Positions 7,251 to 13,946 of a stretch of DNA of 17,259 nucleotides are shown here, piece after piece. Origin of the DNA: Chloroflexi bacterium UBA4733. Lineage in GTDB: Bacteria > Chloroflexota > UBA4733. The notes beneath the pieces were generated by a model, which was given only the letters and a program-made list of their open reading frames with translations, searched no databases and was not told where the DNA came from. The stretch lies in contig DHIZ01000216.1 in the NCBI GenBank assembly GCA_002404055.1, positions 21,210 through 38,468 on the forward strand, read 5' to 3'. Each line of letters opens with the position of its first letter. Positions within the stretch are counted from its first letter, which is position 1. A program made the position numbers and the translations under genes.

Positions 7251-7410
7251 CCCCTCCCCTGACCCCTCCCCCTCACGGGAGAGGGGGAACGCAGCCGGAG
7301 TGACGGTAGTCTTTGGTCAAAACTGCGCTGGGACATTGCCCCAACGCGACCGGCGTTCCAACCGCGTTCTCTCTCTCCCGTGAGGGGGAGAGAGTCAGAG
7401 AGAGGGGTCA
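7248..7410. repeat. 163-bp long inverted repeat between convergent genes
   Basis: Two arms of about 50 nt (7248-7300 and 7358-7410) are imperfect inverted repeats of each other. Both start TGACCCCTC from their outer tip and share CTCCCCCTCACGGGAGAG. Each arm also folds locally: an 8-bp stem at 7267-7274/7281-7288 (loop ACGGGA), and a 9-bp stem at 7371-7379/7386-7394 (loop GTGAGG). The outermost TGA on each side is the stop codon of the adjacent gene. It may act as a bidirectional terminator and has the layout of a small non-autonomous mobile repeat, but no target duplication is obvious and no transposase lies nearby. Confidence 0.75.
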
Positions 7411-8355
7411 CCCCTGTCGCATCTCCTCGGCGAGGCGGCGTGTCCCGGCCAGGAGTGAGTCGTCGGTGTCGTCGGGCACGGAGCAGCCGTTGGCGAGGAT
7501 GAGACGGCGACCGCCGCCGGTTTGGGCGATGGCATCGCGCATCTCCCCGGCTACCTGGTCGACGGGGCCTTTGGTGATGGCCCCCTTCTCGTCGATGCCG
7601 CCCATCAGGCAGACGTTGGGCGCCAGTTTGCGCATGTCCCGCAGGCTACGCCCACTGAGGCGGTCGCTCCAGGAGAAGACGCTGGCCGGGTAGTCGACGA
7701 AGAGATCGACCATCAGGTTCTCGAAACCGTGGATGTGCAGTACGTTGAGCCAGGCGTCCTGCGCGCCACGCAGCACCTGCAGGTCGTAGGGTACGCCGAA
7801 CTCCTTGTACTGTTCCCGCGTCAGGATACCGTCACCGGCGCCTTGCGAGGCGAAGAAGATGCCGTCGGCGCCGTGGGCGATCAGGGCCTGGCTGAAGCTC
7901 GCCAGGTTGTGGGCAATCACGCTCAGCGCCTCGTGGACGCGAGCGGGATTCTCCTTCAGGTGCCGACTGATGTTGGCACTGCCGGCGGAGTTCATGGCAT
8001 AGCAGAAGGGGGAGAACATGGTCACGATCAGCGGCTCGTCATTGGGCAGGTTCTCGTAGGTGAGTTCAGTGGCCGTTACCATGCGGCCGAGGTTGCCTTC
8101 CAGCACGTCCAATGGTGAGAGGAAGAGCCAATCGTCCGCCGCGCGGATCGAGTCGCGCGGGAAGGGATAGGGGATGTCCGGCATGATCTTGTAGATATCC
8201 AGGTCGTGTCGGCCAAAGAAGTCCAGCGTGGCGTCCGCCAGCTTCTGGGGCGAGCCGTGCGGACGGAAGTGGTGCCAGAACATGATGGGGAGGCGATCCA
8301 CATCGCCCCCGGCGAGCGCCGCACGAACGCGCTCGCGTTTCGTCATCGTTGCCAT
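7408..8355 (-). CDS. Uroporphyrinogen decarboxylase family protein (not HemE)
   Basis: A 315-residue TIM-barrel protein of the UroD/MtaA superfamily. Typical start: MTKRERVRAALAGGDVDRLPIMFWHH. The HemE substrate signature (PxWxMRQAGR) is absent, so it is not the haem enzyme. Instead it has HIHG (H207, H209), MGGIDEKG (252-258) and LANGCSVPDDT with C291, a pattern seen in UroD-like paralogues. In the corrinoid/CoM methyltransferase MtaA branch the zinc site is HxC...C, so an H-x-H...C site here is inferred. Possible roles are methyl transfer or decarboxylation of an unknown substrate. AAGGAGG lies 11 nt before the ATG; a second in-frame ATG is 9 nt later. It is the last gene after the dehydrogenase and the cupin (53-nt gap). 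Its stop comes from the inverted repeat. Confidence 0.9.
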   Translation of the reverse strand: MATMTKRERVRAALAGGDVDRLPIMFWHHFRPHGSPQKLADATLDFFGRHDLDIYKIMPDIPYPFPRDSIRAADDWLFLSPLDVLEGNLGRMVTATELTYENLPNDEPLIVTMFSPFCYAMNSAGSANISRHLKENPARVHEALSVIAHNLASFSQALIAHGADGIFFASQGAGDGILTREQYKEFGVPYDLQVLRGAQDAWLNVLHIHGFENLMVDLFVDYPASVFSWSDRLSGRSLRDMRKLAPNVCLMGGIDEKGAITKGPVDQVAGEMRDAIAQTGGGRRLILANGCSVPDDTDDSLLAGTRRLAEEMRQG

Positions 8356-8408
8356 ACGGTTCCTTCCTCCTTATATCTGTCGCCTGACTGCCACTAGCCT
8401 ACCGTACC

Positions 8409-8828
8409 TTAGCGACTGCCGGTGATGCCCGTTGGCCGGGGCGCTGTCGGTGGATTTTCGCGCTCGTGGCGGTGATGTTCGCCCGTGTACGAGACGGCGA
8501 TACGGATGGCAGGCTGGTTGCCCAGGACGTGAATCAGGTGGTAGTGGCCGGCGGGCACGTACACGAAGTCGCCGGCCTTGACGTACTGCGGGGCCTGCTC
8601 GCCTTCGATCTCCCAGGCTTGCTCCCCTTCGGCGATCATCCACCATTCATCGACGACGTGGTAGTGCCAGTCGTTACTGTGGCCGGGCGCCTGACAGATC
8701 ACTGTCGTGGTGCAGCGGTCGTTGATGATGATGCGCTCATTCCAGGGTGGCGCTCCGTGGCGCGCTTTGATCTCAGCGAGTGAGGCGACGAGCTTCCCCG
8801 TGTTCAAGGTAGGTAGTGCGACAGCCAT
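8409..8828 (-). CDS. Single-domain cupin protein
   Basis: 139 residues from the ATG at 8828, preceded by AAAGGAT; an earlier in-frame ATG at 8852 would add 8 residues but has a poorer ribosome site. Both cupin motifs are present. Motif 1 fits G(x5)HxH(x3)E(x6)G exactly: G49, H55, H57, E61, G68. Motif 2 is G86...P92xG94xxH97, with V101 in place of the usual Asn. H55, H57, E61 and H97 would bind a divalent metal such as Fe, Mn or Zn. A His-rich tail (GEHHRHE, 117-123) follows. Single-domain cupins include dioxygenases, isomerases and sugar- or acid-binding proteins, so the reaction is open. Its place between a hydroxyacid dehydrogenase and a UroD-like protein points to small organic acid metabolism. 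Confidence 0.88.
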   Translation of the reverse strand: MAVALPTLNTGKLVASLAEIKARHGAPPWNERIIINDRCTTTVICQAPGHSNDWHYHVVDEWWMIAEGEQAWEIEGEQAPQYVKAGDFVYVPAGHYHLIHVLGNQPAIRIAVSYTGEHHRHERENPPTAPRPTGITGSR

Positions 8829-8915
8829 GGTTGGTGATCCTTTCCCCTGCATCTGCCCGTGCCATTCGCGCGGTGCTTCAACGCTACTCTCCGAGACGAT
8901 TCATCACGCGCTCCA

Positions 8916-9989
8916 CTAGGCGCGCGGCACGTTGGCCAGTTCCGGCAGACCCACCAGCTGGTCGTAAAGGCCCTTGTTCACGACCACCTTCCGCTCCGGC
9001 ATCGCGCCACCGGCAACGGAGGCCGTGATCTCGGCGACTCGGCGGCGTAACTGCGCCACCCCTTCCACCGACTGGCTGGCGGCGTGTGGCGTCAGGATCA
9101 CCTGCTCCATGCCGACAAACGGATGGTCTTGATCGATCGGTTCTTGCTCAAAGACATCAAGCCCGGCGCCACCCAGATGGCCCGAGCGGAGCGCTGCCGC
9201 CAGCGCCGCTTCATCCACGACTGGCCCCCGGCAGGTGTTGATCAGGACGGCCCCCTGCTTCATCTGCGCCAGCCGCGCGGCGTTCATGAGGTGGCGCGTA
9301 CTCTCGTTGAGCAGCACATGCAGCGACACCACGTCGCTCTCCGCCAGGAGTTGTTCCAGGGGAACCAGGGTGGCGCCGTAGGGCGTGGCGTCCTCGGCGG
9401 GGATATATGGGTCACTGACGAGCAGGCGGTACCCGAAGGGCCTGAGGCGTTCCGCCACCATGCGGGCGATCACGCCAAAGCCGACCAGCCCCACCGTTTG
9501 GACAGCGGGGCGGTGCAACTCCACGTCCGCCCGCGTCCGGCGCTTCCCCCAGGAGCCGTCGCGGACGTAGCGATCCATGCGGAGCAACCCGCGGTTCAAG
9601 GCGAGGATCAGGGCCACGGCGTGGATCGCCACCTCCTCGGAGAAGGCGTCCGGTACATTGGCGAAGAGGATGCCGGATGCCGTTGCGGCGTCAACGTCGA
9701 TATCGTCGTAGCCGACGTAAGGCCGCAGGAGCAGCCGGCAGGCGCTCATTTGGCCGATCAAATCGGCGGTGAGGCGCTGGCCGCCGGACACCACGACGTC
9801 CGCCTGCTGCACGGTGGCCGACACGTTGCCCTGCGCGTCCAGCAGCGGCGCGACCGTGGCGGCTATCCCGGCCTCCTGCAACATTGCGAAGGTGGAATCG
9901 CCCGCCCGCACCGGCGACCGTTGCGTGATCGTGACAGCGCCTGGCCGCCGCCAGTTCCCCGGATTCCGCCAGCGTTCTAGTTCGTCCAT
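8916..9989 (-). CDS. D-2-hydroxyacid dehydrogenase, NAD-dependent
   Basis: 357 residues from the ATG at 9989, which has a GAGGATAGAGAG region just before it; the open frame upstream (to 10046) lacks a better site. The NAD domain has GLVGFGVIARMVAERLRPFG (GxGxxA at 170-175), followed by VSDPY with D193, which favours NAD over NADP. The catalytic triad is visible: R254 in NTCRGPVVDE, E283 in DVFEQEPI and H302 in LTPHAASQS. Members interconvert 2-oxo- and D-2-hydroxyacids (phosphoglycerate, glyoxylate/hydroxypyruvate, D-lactate, formate); the N-terminal 60 residues are divergent, so the substrate is not assigned. It is the first gene of a likely three-gene operon with cupin and UroD-like proteins, 87 nt from the cupin. 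Confidence 0.92.
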   Translation of the reverse strand: MDELERWRNPGNWRRPGAVTITQRSPVRAGDSTFAMLQEAGIAATVAPLLDAQGNVSATVQQADVVVSGGQRLTADLIGQMSACRLLLRPYVGYDDIDVDAATASGILFANVPDAFSEEVAIHAVALILALNRGLLRMDRYVRDGSWGKRRTRADVELHRPAVQTVGLVGFGVIARMVAERLRPFGYRLLVSDPYIPAEDATPYGATLVPLEQLLAESDVVSLHVLLNESTRHLMNAARLAQMKQGAVLINTCRGPVVDEAALAAALRSGHLGGAGLDVFEQEPIDQDHPFVGMEQVILTPHAASQSVEGVAQLRRRVAEITASVAGGAMPERKVVVNKGLYDQLVGLPELANVPRA

Positions 9990-10066
9990 GCTCTCTATCC
10001 TCGCATCGTTGCCTGCCTCGGCGCAAGCACGAGCCATGGTACACACTTTGAAGGAATGATGCCGGC

Positions 10067-10190
10067 CTGGCGACTGAAGTCGCGGCTACCATGGCGAAGT
10101 CCGCCTGCGCGGACTAGGTCAGCCCGCGAAGGCGGGCTTCGCCGGGTACCCGCGCGTAGCGTGGGTGTTAGGCGCGACTCCAGTCGCCAG
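10067..10190. repeat. Palindromic element, copy 1 (124 bp)
   Basis: The outer arms CTGGCGACTGAAGTCGCG (10067-10084) and its near complement at 10173-10190 (one mismatch) form an 18-bp stem. Inside, GGCGAAG/CTTCGCC encloses two hairpins: GTCCGC/GCGGAC, and AGCCCGC-GAAG-GCGGGCT. An extra ACCC...GGGT hairpin at about 10148-10166 is unique to this copy. It shares a 49-nt core with the copy at 11473. It ends 8 nt from the stop codon of the desaturase, on that gene's 3' side, and fills most of the gap to the dehydrogenase start. Confidence 0.85.
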
Positions 10191-10198
10191 CCGTCTAC

Positions 10199-11155
10199 TC
10201 AGGCGACGCCCGCGGATGCGGGTGCTTTGGCCGCCGCAGCGGTCAAAGCCTCCTGCAATCGCCGCCTGATAAGGGCTCGATCAACCTTCTGGACCTCGCT
10301 GATGACGTGCGTCAGTTCCAGCGTGCGGATGATGATGCCGGAGAGGTCGAACTGCCACCAGAAGAGGCCGTGATAGGCGGAGCGCTGAAAGGCGTGGTGG
10401 TTGTTGTGCCAGCCTTCGCCGCCCGCCAGCAGGCCGACCAGCCAGTTGTTGGTGCTGCGGTCGCCCGTCTTGAAGGGCCGCTTGCCGAAGACGTGGCAGA
10501 CGGAGTTGACACTCCAGGTGACGTGATGCACCAGGAACATGCGCACCAGCCCGCCCCAGATCAGGCCCCGCCAGCCGTCGATGGCGAACGGAATGGCGAA
10601 AGAGAGCACGTCCCACAGCCACGACGTTCGCGTGACGAACATGACGATAGGGTCCTCCAGGAGCCAGGGGCCATACTTTGCCGTGTTGGAAGTAAAGCCG
10701 TCAAGAATCCAACCGACGTGGGCATGGAAGAAACCTTCCAGCGGGCTATGCGGGTCGCCTTCGCGGTCGGATTTTGCGTGGTGTTCCAGGTGCGTGCTGG
10801 CCCAGGTGACCGGAGTCCCTTCCAACGACATGTTGCCCAGGATGAGCAACAGCAGCTTCAACCAGCGCGGCGCGCGGAAGCCGCGATGGGTCAGGAAGCG
10901 GTGATAGCCGATCGTGACACCCATGGCCACGAAGAAGTAGGTACTGGCGAGCAGTGCCAGGTCCTTGCCATAGACTGCGTGCTGCCAGAGTTGCACGATA
11001 GCGACGACGACAGCAGCAATCGGCACGACGACGCCGACGACCACGAAGAAGCGCATCCACGGCGTGTTGTCTGCTCGTCTGAACCGTTCACTCGTCGGCG
11101 CCAACCCAACGGCGGGTTGAGCGACGCCCGAACGAGTCTCATACGCTTGTAGCAC
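10199..11155 (-). CDS. Membrane acyl-CoA (delta-9-type) fatty-acid desaturase
   Basis: An integral membrane di-iron desaturase that introduces a double bond into long acyl chains for membrane-lipid fluidity. From GTG 11155 it has 318 residues. All three histidine boxes are present: HRFLTH (85-90), HLEHH (122-126) and HNNHH (250-254), plus HH at 210-211, giving the ligand set of stearoyl-CoA-desaturase-like enzymes. Hydrophobic spans lie at about 35-57, 66-84, 97-110 and in the 185-205 region. The GTG at 11155 follows AGGGGAAGGA by 9 nt; a GTG at 11188 with a GGAG 7 nt ahead is a real alternative (329 residues). The usual redox partner is not adjacent. The gene stands alone between two copies of a palindromic repeat. 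Confidence 0.92.
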   Translation of the reverse strand: MLQAYETRSGVAQPAVGLAPTSERFRRADNTPWMRFFVVVGVVVPIAAVVVAIVQLWQHAVYGKDLALLASTYFFVAMGVTIGYHRFLTHRGFRAPRWLKLLLLILGNMSLEGTPVTWASTHLEHHAKSDREGDPHSPLEGFFHAHVGWILDGFTSNTAKYGPWLLEDPIVMFVTRTSWLWDVLSFAIPFAIDGWRGLIWGGLVRMFLVHHVTWSVNSVCHVFGKRPFKTGDRSTNNWLVGLLAGGEGWHNNHHAFQRSAYHGLFWWQFDLSGIIIRTLELTHVISEVQKVDRALIRRRLQEALTAAAAKAPASAGVA

Positions 11156-11472
11156 GAACCAATGTCCTTCCCCTGGCAATAGGCACACGAGCCGGCTCCA
11201 CAGTGGAACCGGGGCAATTTTCTTTCTCAGCGGAACGGTCGTGGTGCGACCGACAGAACAGGGGTGCTACCGGCGCGGATGTGGGACCCGTCACAGGCCC
11301 CGTTCCGGCAGGCAGTGATCGCCACCCTGCAGTATGCGTTCATCAGCGATGAGACGAGGCGAGCGTCCATCACATGGTAACAGACGCATAACCGATGCCG
11401 ACACGGGGCAGCGTTACCGGGGTGTCCCCCAAGGTTTTGCGAGGTCTGCTTGCTAACGGCGGCGCCTCCGCG
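11156..11472. other. Upstream region of the desaturase, no gene seen
   Basis: About 300 nt between the desaturase start and palindromic copy 2. It should hold the desaturase promoter, but no confident -35/-10 pair is visible on the minus strand. There is a small hairpin CGGTCG-TGGTG-CGACCG at 11236-11252, and GGGG-TGT-CCCC near 11419. No ORF with a ribosome site, and no recognisable structured RNA. The length is unusual for this compact window, so a long leader or a regulatory region is possible. Confidence 0.5.
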
Positions 11473-11581
11473 CCCGGCGACTGAAGTCGCGGGCTATTCG
11501 AAGCGAAGTCCGCCTACGCGGACTAGGTCAGCCCACGAAGGTGGGCTTCGCTTTCAGTAGCCCGCGACTTCAGTCGCCGGG
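11473..11581. repeat. Palindromic element, copy 2 (109 bp)
   Basis: Perfect 24-bp terminal inverted repeats (11473-11496 and 11558-11581, beginning CCCGGCGACTGAAGTCGCGG). The centre holds GCGAAG/CTTCGC enclosing two hairpins: GTCCGC/GCGGAC and AGCCCAC-GAAG-GTGGGCT, so the whole can fold as a cross. The 49-nt core at 11503-11551 differs from 10094-10142 at only three positions, in the same orientation. It ends 7 nt from the stop codon of the phosphatidyltransferase. I know repeats of this look from Chloroflexota genomes, as general recollection rather than a search. Confidence 0.88.
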
Positions 11582-11588
11582 AGGACTA

Positions 11589-12275
11589 CTACGAATGGCG
11601 GGCGCGCCGGGCATCGCGGCGGGCGAGGAACATGGCGACAGCACCGCCTTCGCGAGCGCTGACCACCGGCAAGGTCAGTCGCCAGATGTACCAGATGCGC
11701 TGGGCCAGTGTGAAGAAGGTGAGGACCGCCAGGCCGGCCAGCACCACCACCAGGATCTGGTCTTTCGGCAGTGAACCGAAACCGGCGCCGTCGATGACCA
11801 GCGCCACCCCCAGCAGGATCACGCGCTCCGGGCGGGCCAGCAAGCCGACCTTGCACTCCAGGCCTAACCCTTCGGCACGGGCACGGGAGTAGCTGATCAA
11901 CAGCGATCCGAGGATGACGAGGTAGATCAGGACAGCCGATTTGGGCCGTTGCGTGGCGGTGAACCAGTAGAGGAGGCCCAGGTAGATGACGCCCTCGGAG
12001 AGGCGATCCAGCGTGGAGTCAAAGAAGGCGCCAAACTTGCTGCCGCCGCCGCGGGCGCGCGCCAGACCGCCATCGAGCATATCGAAGGCGCCGGAGAAGA
12101 GCACGAGCAGGCCGCCACCAAAGAAGTGCCCGCCAGCCAACACTAGCGCCGTCACGCCGCTCACCAGCAGACCGACGATCGTCACCATGTTCGGGGTGAT
12201 GCCCGAGCGTACCAGCGGTTGCATCAGGCGTTCGACCAGGCGGCGAAAAATAGCTTGCAGTTCCAGCGAGATCAT
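11589..12275 (-). CDS. CDP-alcohol phosphatidyltransferase, likely phosphatidylinositol-phosphate synthase
   Basis: A 228-residue integral membrane enzyme that joins a CDP-diacylglycerol phosphatidyl group to an alcohol phosphate. The family motif D(x2)DG(x2)AR(x8)G(x3)D(x3)D is complete: D65, D68-G69, A72-R73, G82, D86, D90. Hydrophobic helices follow on both sides. After the motif, SYSRARAEGLG and then RPERVIL (about 130-155) resemble actinobacterial PIP synthase (PgsA1) and archaeal archaetidylinositol-phosphate synthase rather than phosphatidylglycerophosphate synthase. The gene overlaps the PimA-like glycosyltransferase by ATGA (12272-12275), which strongly suggests a shared inositol-lipid pathway. 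Phosphatidylglycerophosphate synthase remains the main alternative. The 3' end is followed within 7 nt by a palindromic repeat. Confidence 0.88.
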   Translation of the reverse strand: MISLELQAIFRRLVERLMQPLVRSGITPNMVTIVGLLVSGVTALVLAGGHFFGGGLLVLFSGAFDMLDGGLARARGGGSKFGAFFDSTLDRLSEGVIYLGLLYWFTATQRPKSAVLIYLVILGSLLISYSRARAEGLGLECKVGLLARPERVILLGVALVIDGAGFGSLPKDQILVVVLAGLAVLTFFTLAQRIWYIWRLTLPVVSAREGGAVAMFLARRDARRARHS

Positions 12276-13471
12276 GCCCGTCCCTCCCCGGCGGGGTTCC
12301 GCCCGCGTAGCGCCTCAAACACCTCGGCTGGCGAGGCCAGCAAGTGGGGAGCCTCACGCTGTTGACTCTGCGCGACCTGACGATAGTAGGTCAGCACCTG
12401 ATCGGCGATTGACGACCAGTCGAACTGCCAGGCTTTGCGCCGACCGGCTGCCCCTAACTGCCGTCGCAAATCGGCATCGGCCAGCAGCCGACAGAGCGTG
12501 CTGGCGAGCGCCTCGTGATCTTTGGCTGGAAACAGCAAGCCATCCACCGTGTCCTGAATGACGGCCTTGTAGCCGGGAATGGCGCTGGCGACGACCGGCT
12601 TCCCCGACGCCATCGCTTCCAGCAAGACGATGCCGAAACTCTCGCCGCCGATGTTGGGGGCGCAAAAGACGTCGGCGCTGGCATAGCAGCGCGCGCGATC
12701 CGCCGCCGAAACGCGGCCCGTGAACACGACATCGCGTACCTCGTGCTTGTCCACCCACTGTTGGTAGGCCGCCCGCGTCGTGCCTTCACCGGCCACAATC
12801 AGGCGGGCGTTGGGGAAGGCCGACTTCACCAGCGGGAAGGCGCGCAGCAGGAAGCGCAGCCCTTTGCGCTTCTCCAGTCGCCCGAAGAACAGGATGTTGA
12901 GCATGCCGTCGTTAAACTCCGGCAGCGGCTCGATCGGCCCCGAAAACTCGGCGACGTCGATGCCGTTGGGAATCACCGTGTACTTGCCGGGGAAGTACTG
13001 CTCGATGAACTGCTGGGCCGGTTCGGACACGGCGATGCAGCCGGAGAGGCGGCGGAAATAGCGCATCAGCAGGGGCTTGCCCCACTGGTAGCCATAATGG
13101 CTGCGCGAATAGGCGTGGAAGGTGCCGATGTTCAAGGCGTCGGAAAAGCGCAACACGGTGATCGGCAGCATCGGCATCAGCGGCTCGTGCACATGCACAA
13201 TGTCAAACTGCTCGGAGCGCAAGATGTGCTTGACGCGCTTCGCCAGCCGAATGGAGAGGGAGATGCGGGCGATCGACCCGTTAGCCGGCACAGCGGTGAC
13301 ACCGCCGACGGTGTAGACATTGCCGCTCTCGTGGACCTCGTCGTCGCTGGAGGGCGCCAGGATGCGCACGTCGTGGCCCGTCTGCTGAAAACGCTCTCCC
13401 AGGTGGCGCACGTGATCCTGCACACCGCCGGGCGTGGCGAAATCGTAGGGGCAGACGAGCGCGATTTTCAT
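12272..13471 (-). CDS. GT4 glycosyltransferase, PimA-like phosphatidylinositol mannosyltransferase
   Basis: 399 residues from the ATG at 13471, which opens MKIALVCPYDFATPGGVQDH, the classical PimA beginning. AGGAG lies about 11 nt upstream; the 38-codon open extension further upstream lies inside the regulator gene and is rejected. GT-B fold landmarks: the GGVQ loop (15-18), HVHEP (93-97), H119 in GTFHAY, IPNGID (167-172), GRLEKRKG with R198 and K203, and GGESFGIVLLEAMASG with E277. These are the positions of acceptor and GDP-mannose contacts described for mycobacterial PimA. It probably works at the inner membrane face and transfers a sugar, likely mannose, to phosphatidylinositol made by the overlapping downstream gene. 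Its own start overlaps the ArsR-like stop (ATGA at 13468-13471). Other lipid glycosyltransferases of this clade are possible. Confidence 0.88.
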   Translation of the reverse strand: MKIALVCPYDFATPGGVQDHVRHLGERFQQTGHDVRILAPSSDDEVHESGNVYTVGGVTAVPANGSIARISLSIRLAKRVKHILRSEQFDIVHVHEPLMPMLPITVLRFSDALNIGTFHAYSRSHYGYQWGKPLLMRYFRRLSGCIAVSEPAQQFIEQYFPGKYTVIPNGIDVAEFSGPIEPLPEFNDGMLNILFFGRLEKRKGLRFLLRAFPLVKSAFPNARLIVAGEGTTRAAYQQWVDKHEVRDVVFTGRVSAADRARCYASADVFCAPNIGGESFGIVLLEAMASGKPVVASAIPGYKAVIQDTVDGLLFPAKDHEALASTLCRLLADADLRRQLGAAGRRKAWQFDWSSIADQVLTYYRQVAQSQQREAPHLLASPAEVFEALRGRNPAGEGRA

Positions 13472-13818
13472 CCGACCGTTGTCTCCTGCTGGCGTAAGCC
13501 GGGCAGCAAGCGCGTTGCCTCCGCATCCCAGCCCGACGCCGCTGGGAGCAACACTTGATCCAACCCGGACCGCAGGCCATCCCAACCCGCGCGATTCAGT
13601 TGGTAGAGCGCCTGCCGACCGGTCCGGCGCGTGCTGATCAGGCCGGTGCGGCGCAGGATGCGCAGGTGCCAGGAAACCAGCGGCTGGCTGATATGCAGCA
13701 GCAGCGTGAGGTCGGAAACCGAAATCTCCCGTCCATCGGCCAGCAGTCGCAGGATGCGCAGACGCGTGCCGTCGGCACAGGCGTGCAGGGTGAGTGCCAG
13801 CTCGCGCAGTTCCTTCAT
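13468..13818 (-). CDS. ArsR-family winged-helix regulator
   Basis: 116 residues from the ATG at 13818, which has AGGA 5 nt upstream. An ATG at 13839 (123 residues) is possible but lacks a ribosome site and lies within an inverted repeat. Features: LHACADGTRLRILRLLADG (helix 1-2), then DLTLLLHISQPLVSWHLRILRRTGLI as the DNA-binding helix-turn-helix, then a wing STRRTGRQALYQL. The metal-sensing ELCVCDL motif of ArsR proper is missing, so the signal is unknown. It heads a three-gene operon with the PimA-like and phosphatidyltransferase genes, overlapping the former by 4 nt (ATGA). A regulator cotranscribed with lipid glycosylation genes is unusual; it probably controls its own operon and perhaps the divergent beta-propeller gene. 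Confidence 0.88.
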   Translation of the reverse strand: MKELRELALTLHACADGTRLRILRLLADGREISVSDLTLLLHISQPLVSWHLRILRRTGLISTRRTGRQALYQLNRAGWDGLRSGLDQVLLPAASGWDAEATRLLPGLRQQETTVG

Positions 13819-13836
13819 CGCCGTCCTGCCGCCATC

Positions 13837-13854
13837 CATAAAGAGACGTTTATG
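13837..13854. promoter_or_regulatory. Perfect 6-6-6 inverted repeat, candidate ArsR operator
   Basis: CATAAAGAGACGTTTATG: arms CATAAA and TTTATG with a 6-nt centre. It begins about 2 nt after the predicted transcription start of the regulator operon (about 13856) and lies before its likely start codon at 13818. AT-rich inverted repeats over the start region are typical ArsR-family operators. Binding is inferred. Confidence 0.55.
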
Positions 13855-13862
13855 CTTGCGGC

Positions 13863-13890
13863 AGTATACCAGCCTTATCGCCCTGGACAA
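13863..13890 (-). promoter_or_regulatory. Promoter of the regulator-glycosyltransferase operon
   Basis: Reading the minus strand, TTGTCC (13890-13885), a 16-nt spacer and TATACT (13868-13863) form the best sigma-70-type promoter in the window: 4/6 and 5/6 matches to consensus with acceptable spacing. The predicted start at about 13856 gives a leader of about 38 nt to the ATG at 13818. Confidence 0.6.
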
Positions 13891-13908
13891 GTCCGCTATT
13901 CGTGCCTG

Positions 13909-13917
13909 TGCTATGCT
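13909..13917 (+). promoter_or_regulatory. Possible extended -10 of the beta-propeller gene
   Basis: TGC then TATGCT (13912-13917) forms an extended -10-like element 29 nt before the TTG at 13947. No -35 is visible, which is tolerated with extended -10 promoters. It lies about 40 nt from the opposing regulator promoter, so the two transcription units share a 128-nt divergent control region. Confidence 0.4.
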
Positions 13918-13946
13918 CCGACCTGATAGCGAGGGAGCGGGATCAA

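Noticed and set aside
9084..9980. Plus-strand open frame of 298 codons
   Set aside because: Antisense to the D-2-hydroxyacid dehydrogenase; composition is rich in His, Arg and Gln as is typical of shadow frames.
10067..11581. CRISPR or composite transposon reading of the paired repeats
   Set aside because: Only two copies, no regular spacers, no cas or transposase gene, and the enclosed gene is a metabolic desaturase.
12515..13558. Plus-strand open frame of 347 codons
   Set aside because: Antisense to the PimA-like gene, which has all family motifs and operon overlaps.
13472..13585. N-terminal extension of the PimA-like protein
   Set aside because: Lies within the regulator gene; the family-typical start MKIALVCPYDF is at 13471.
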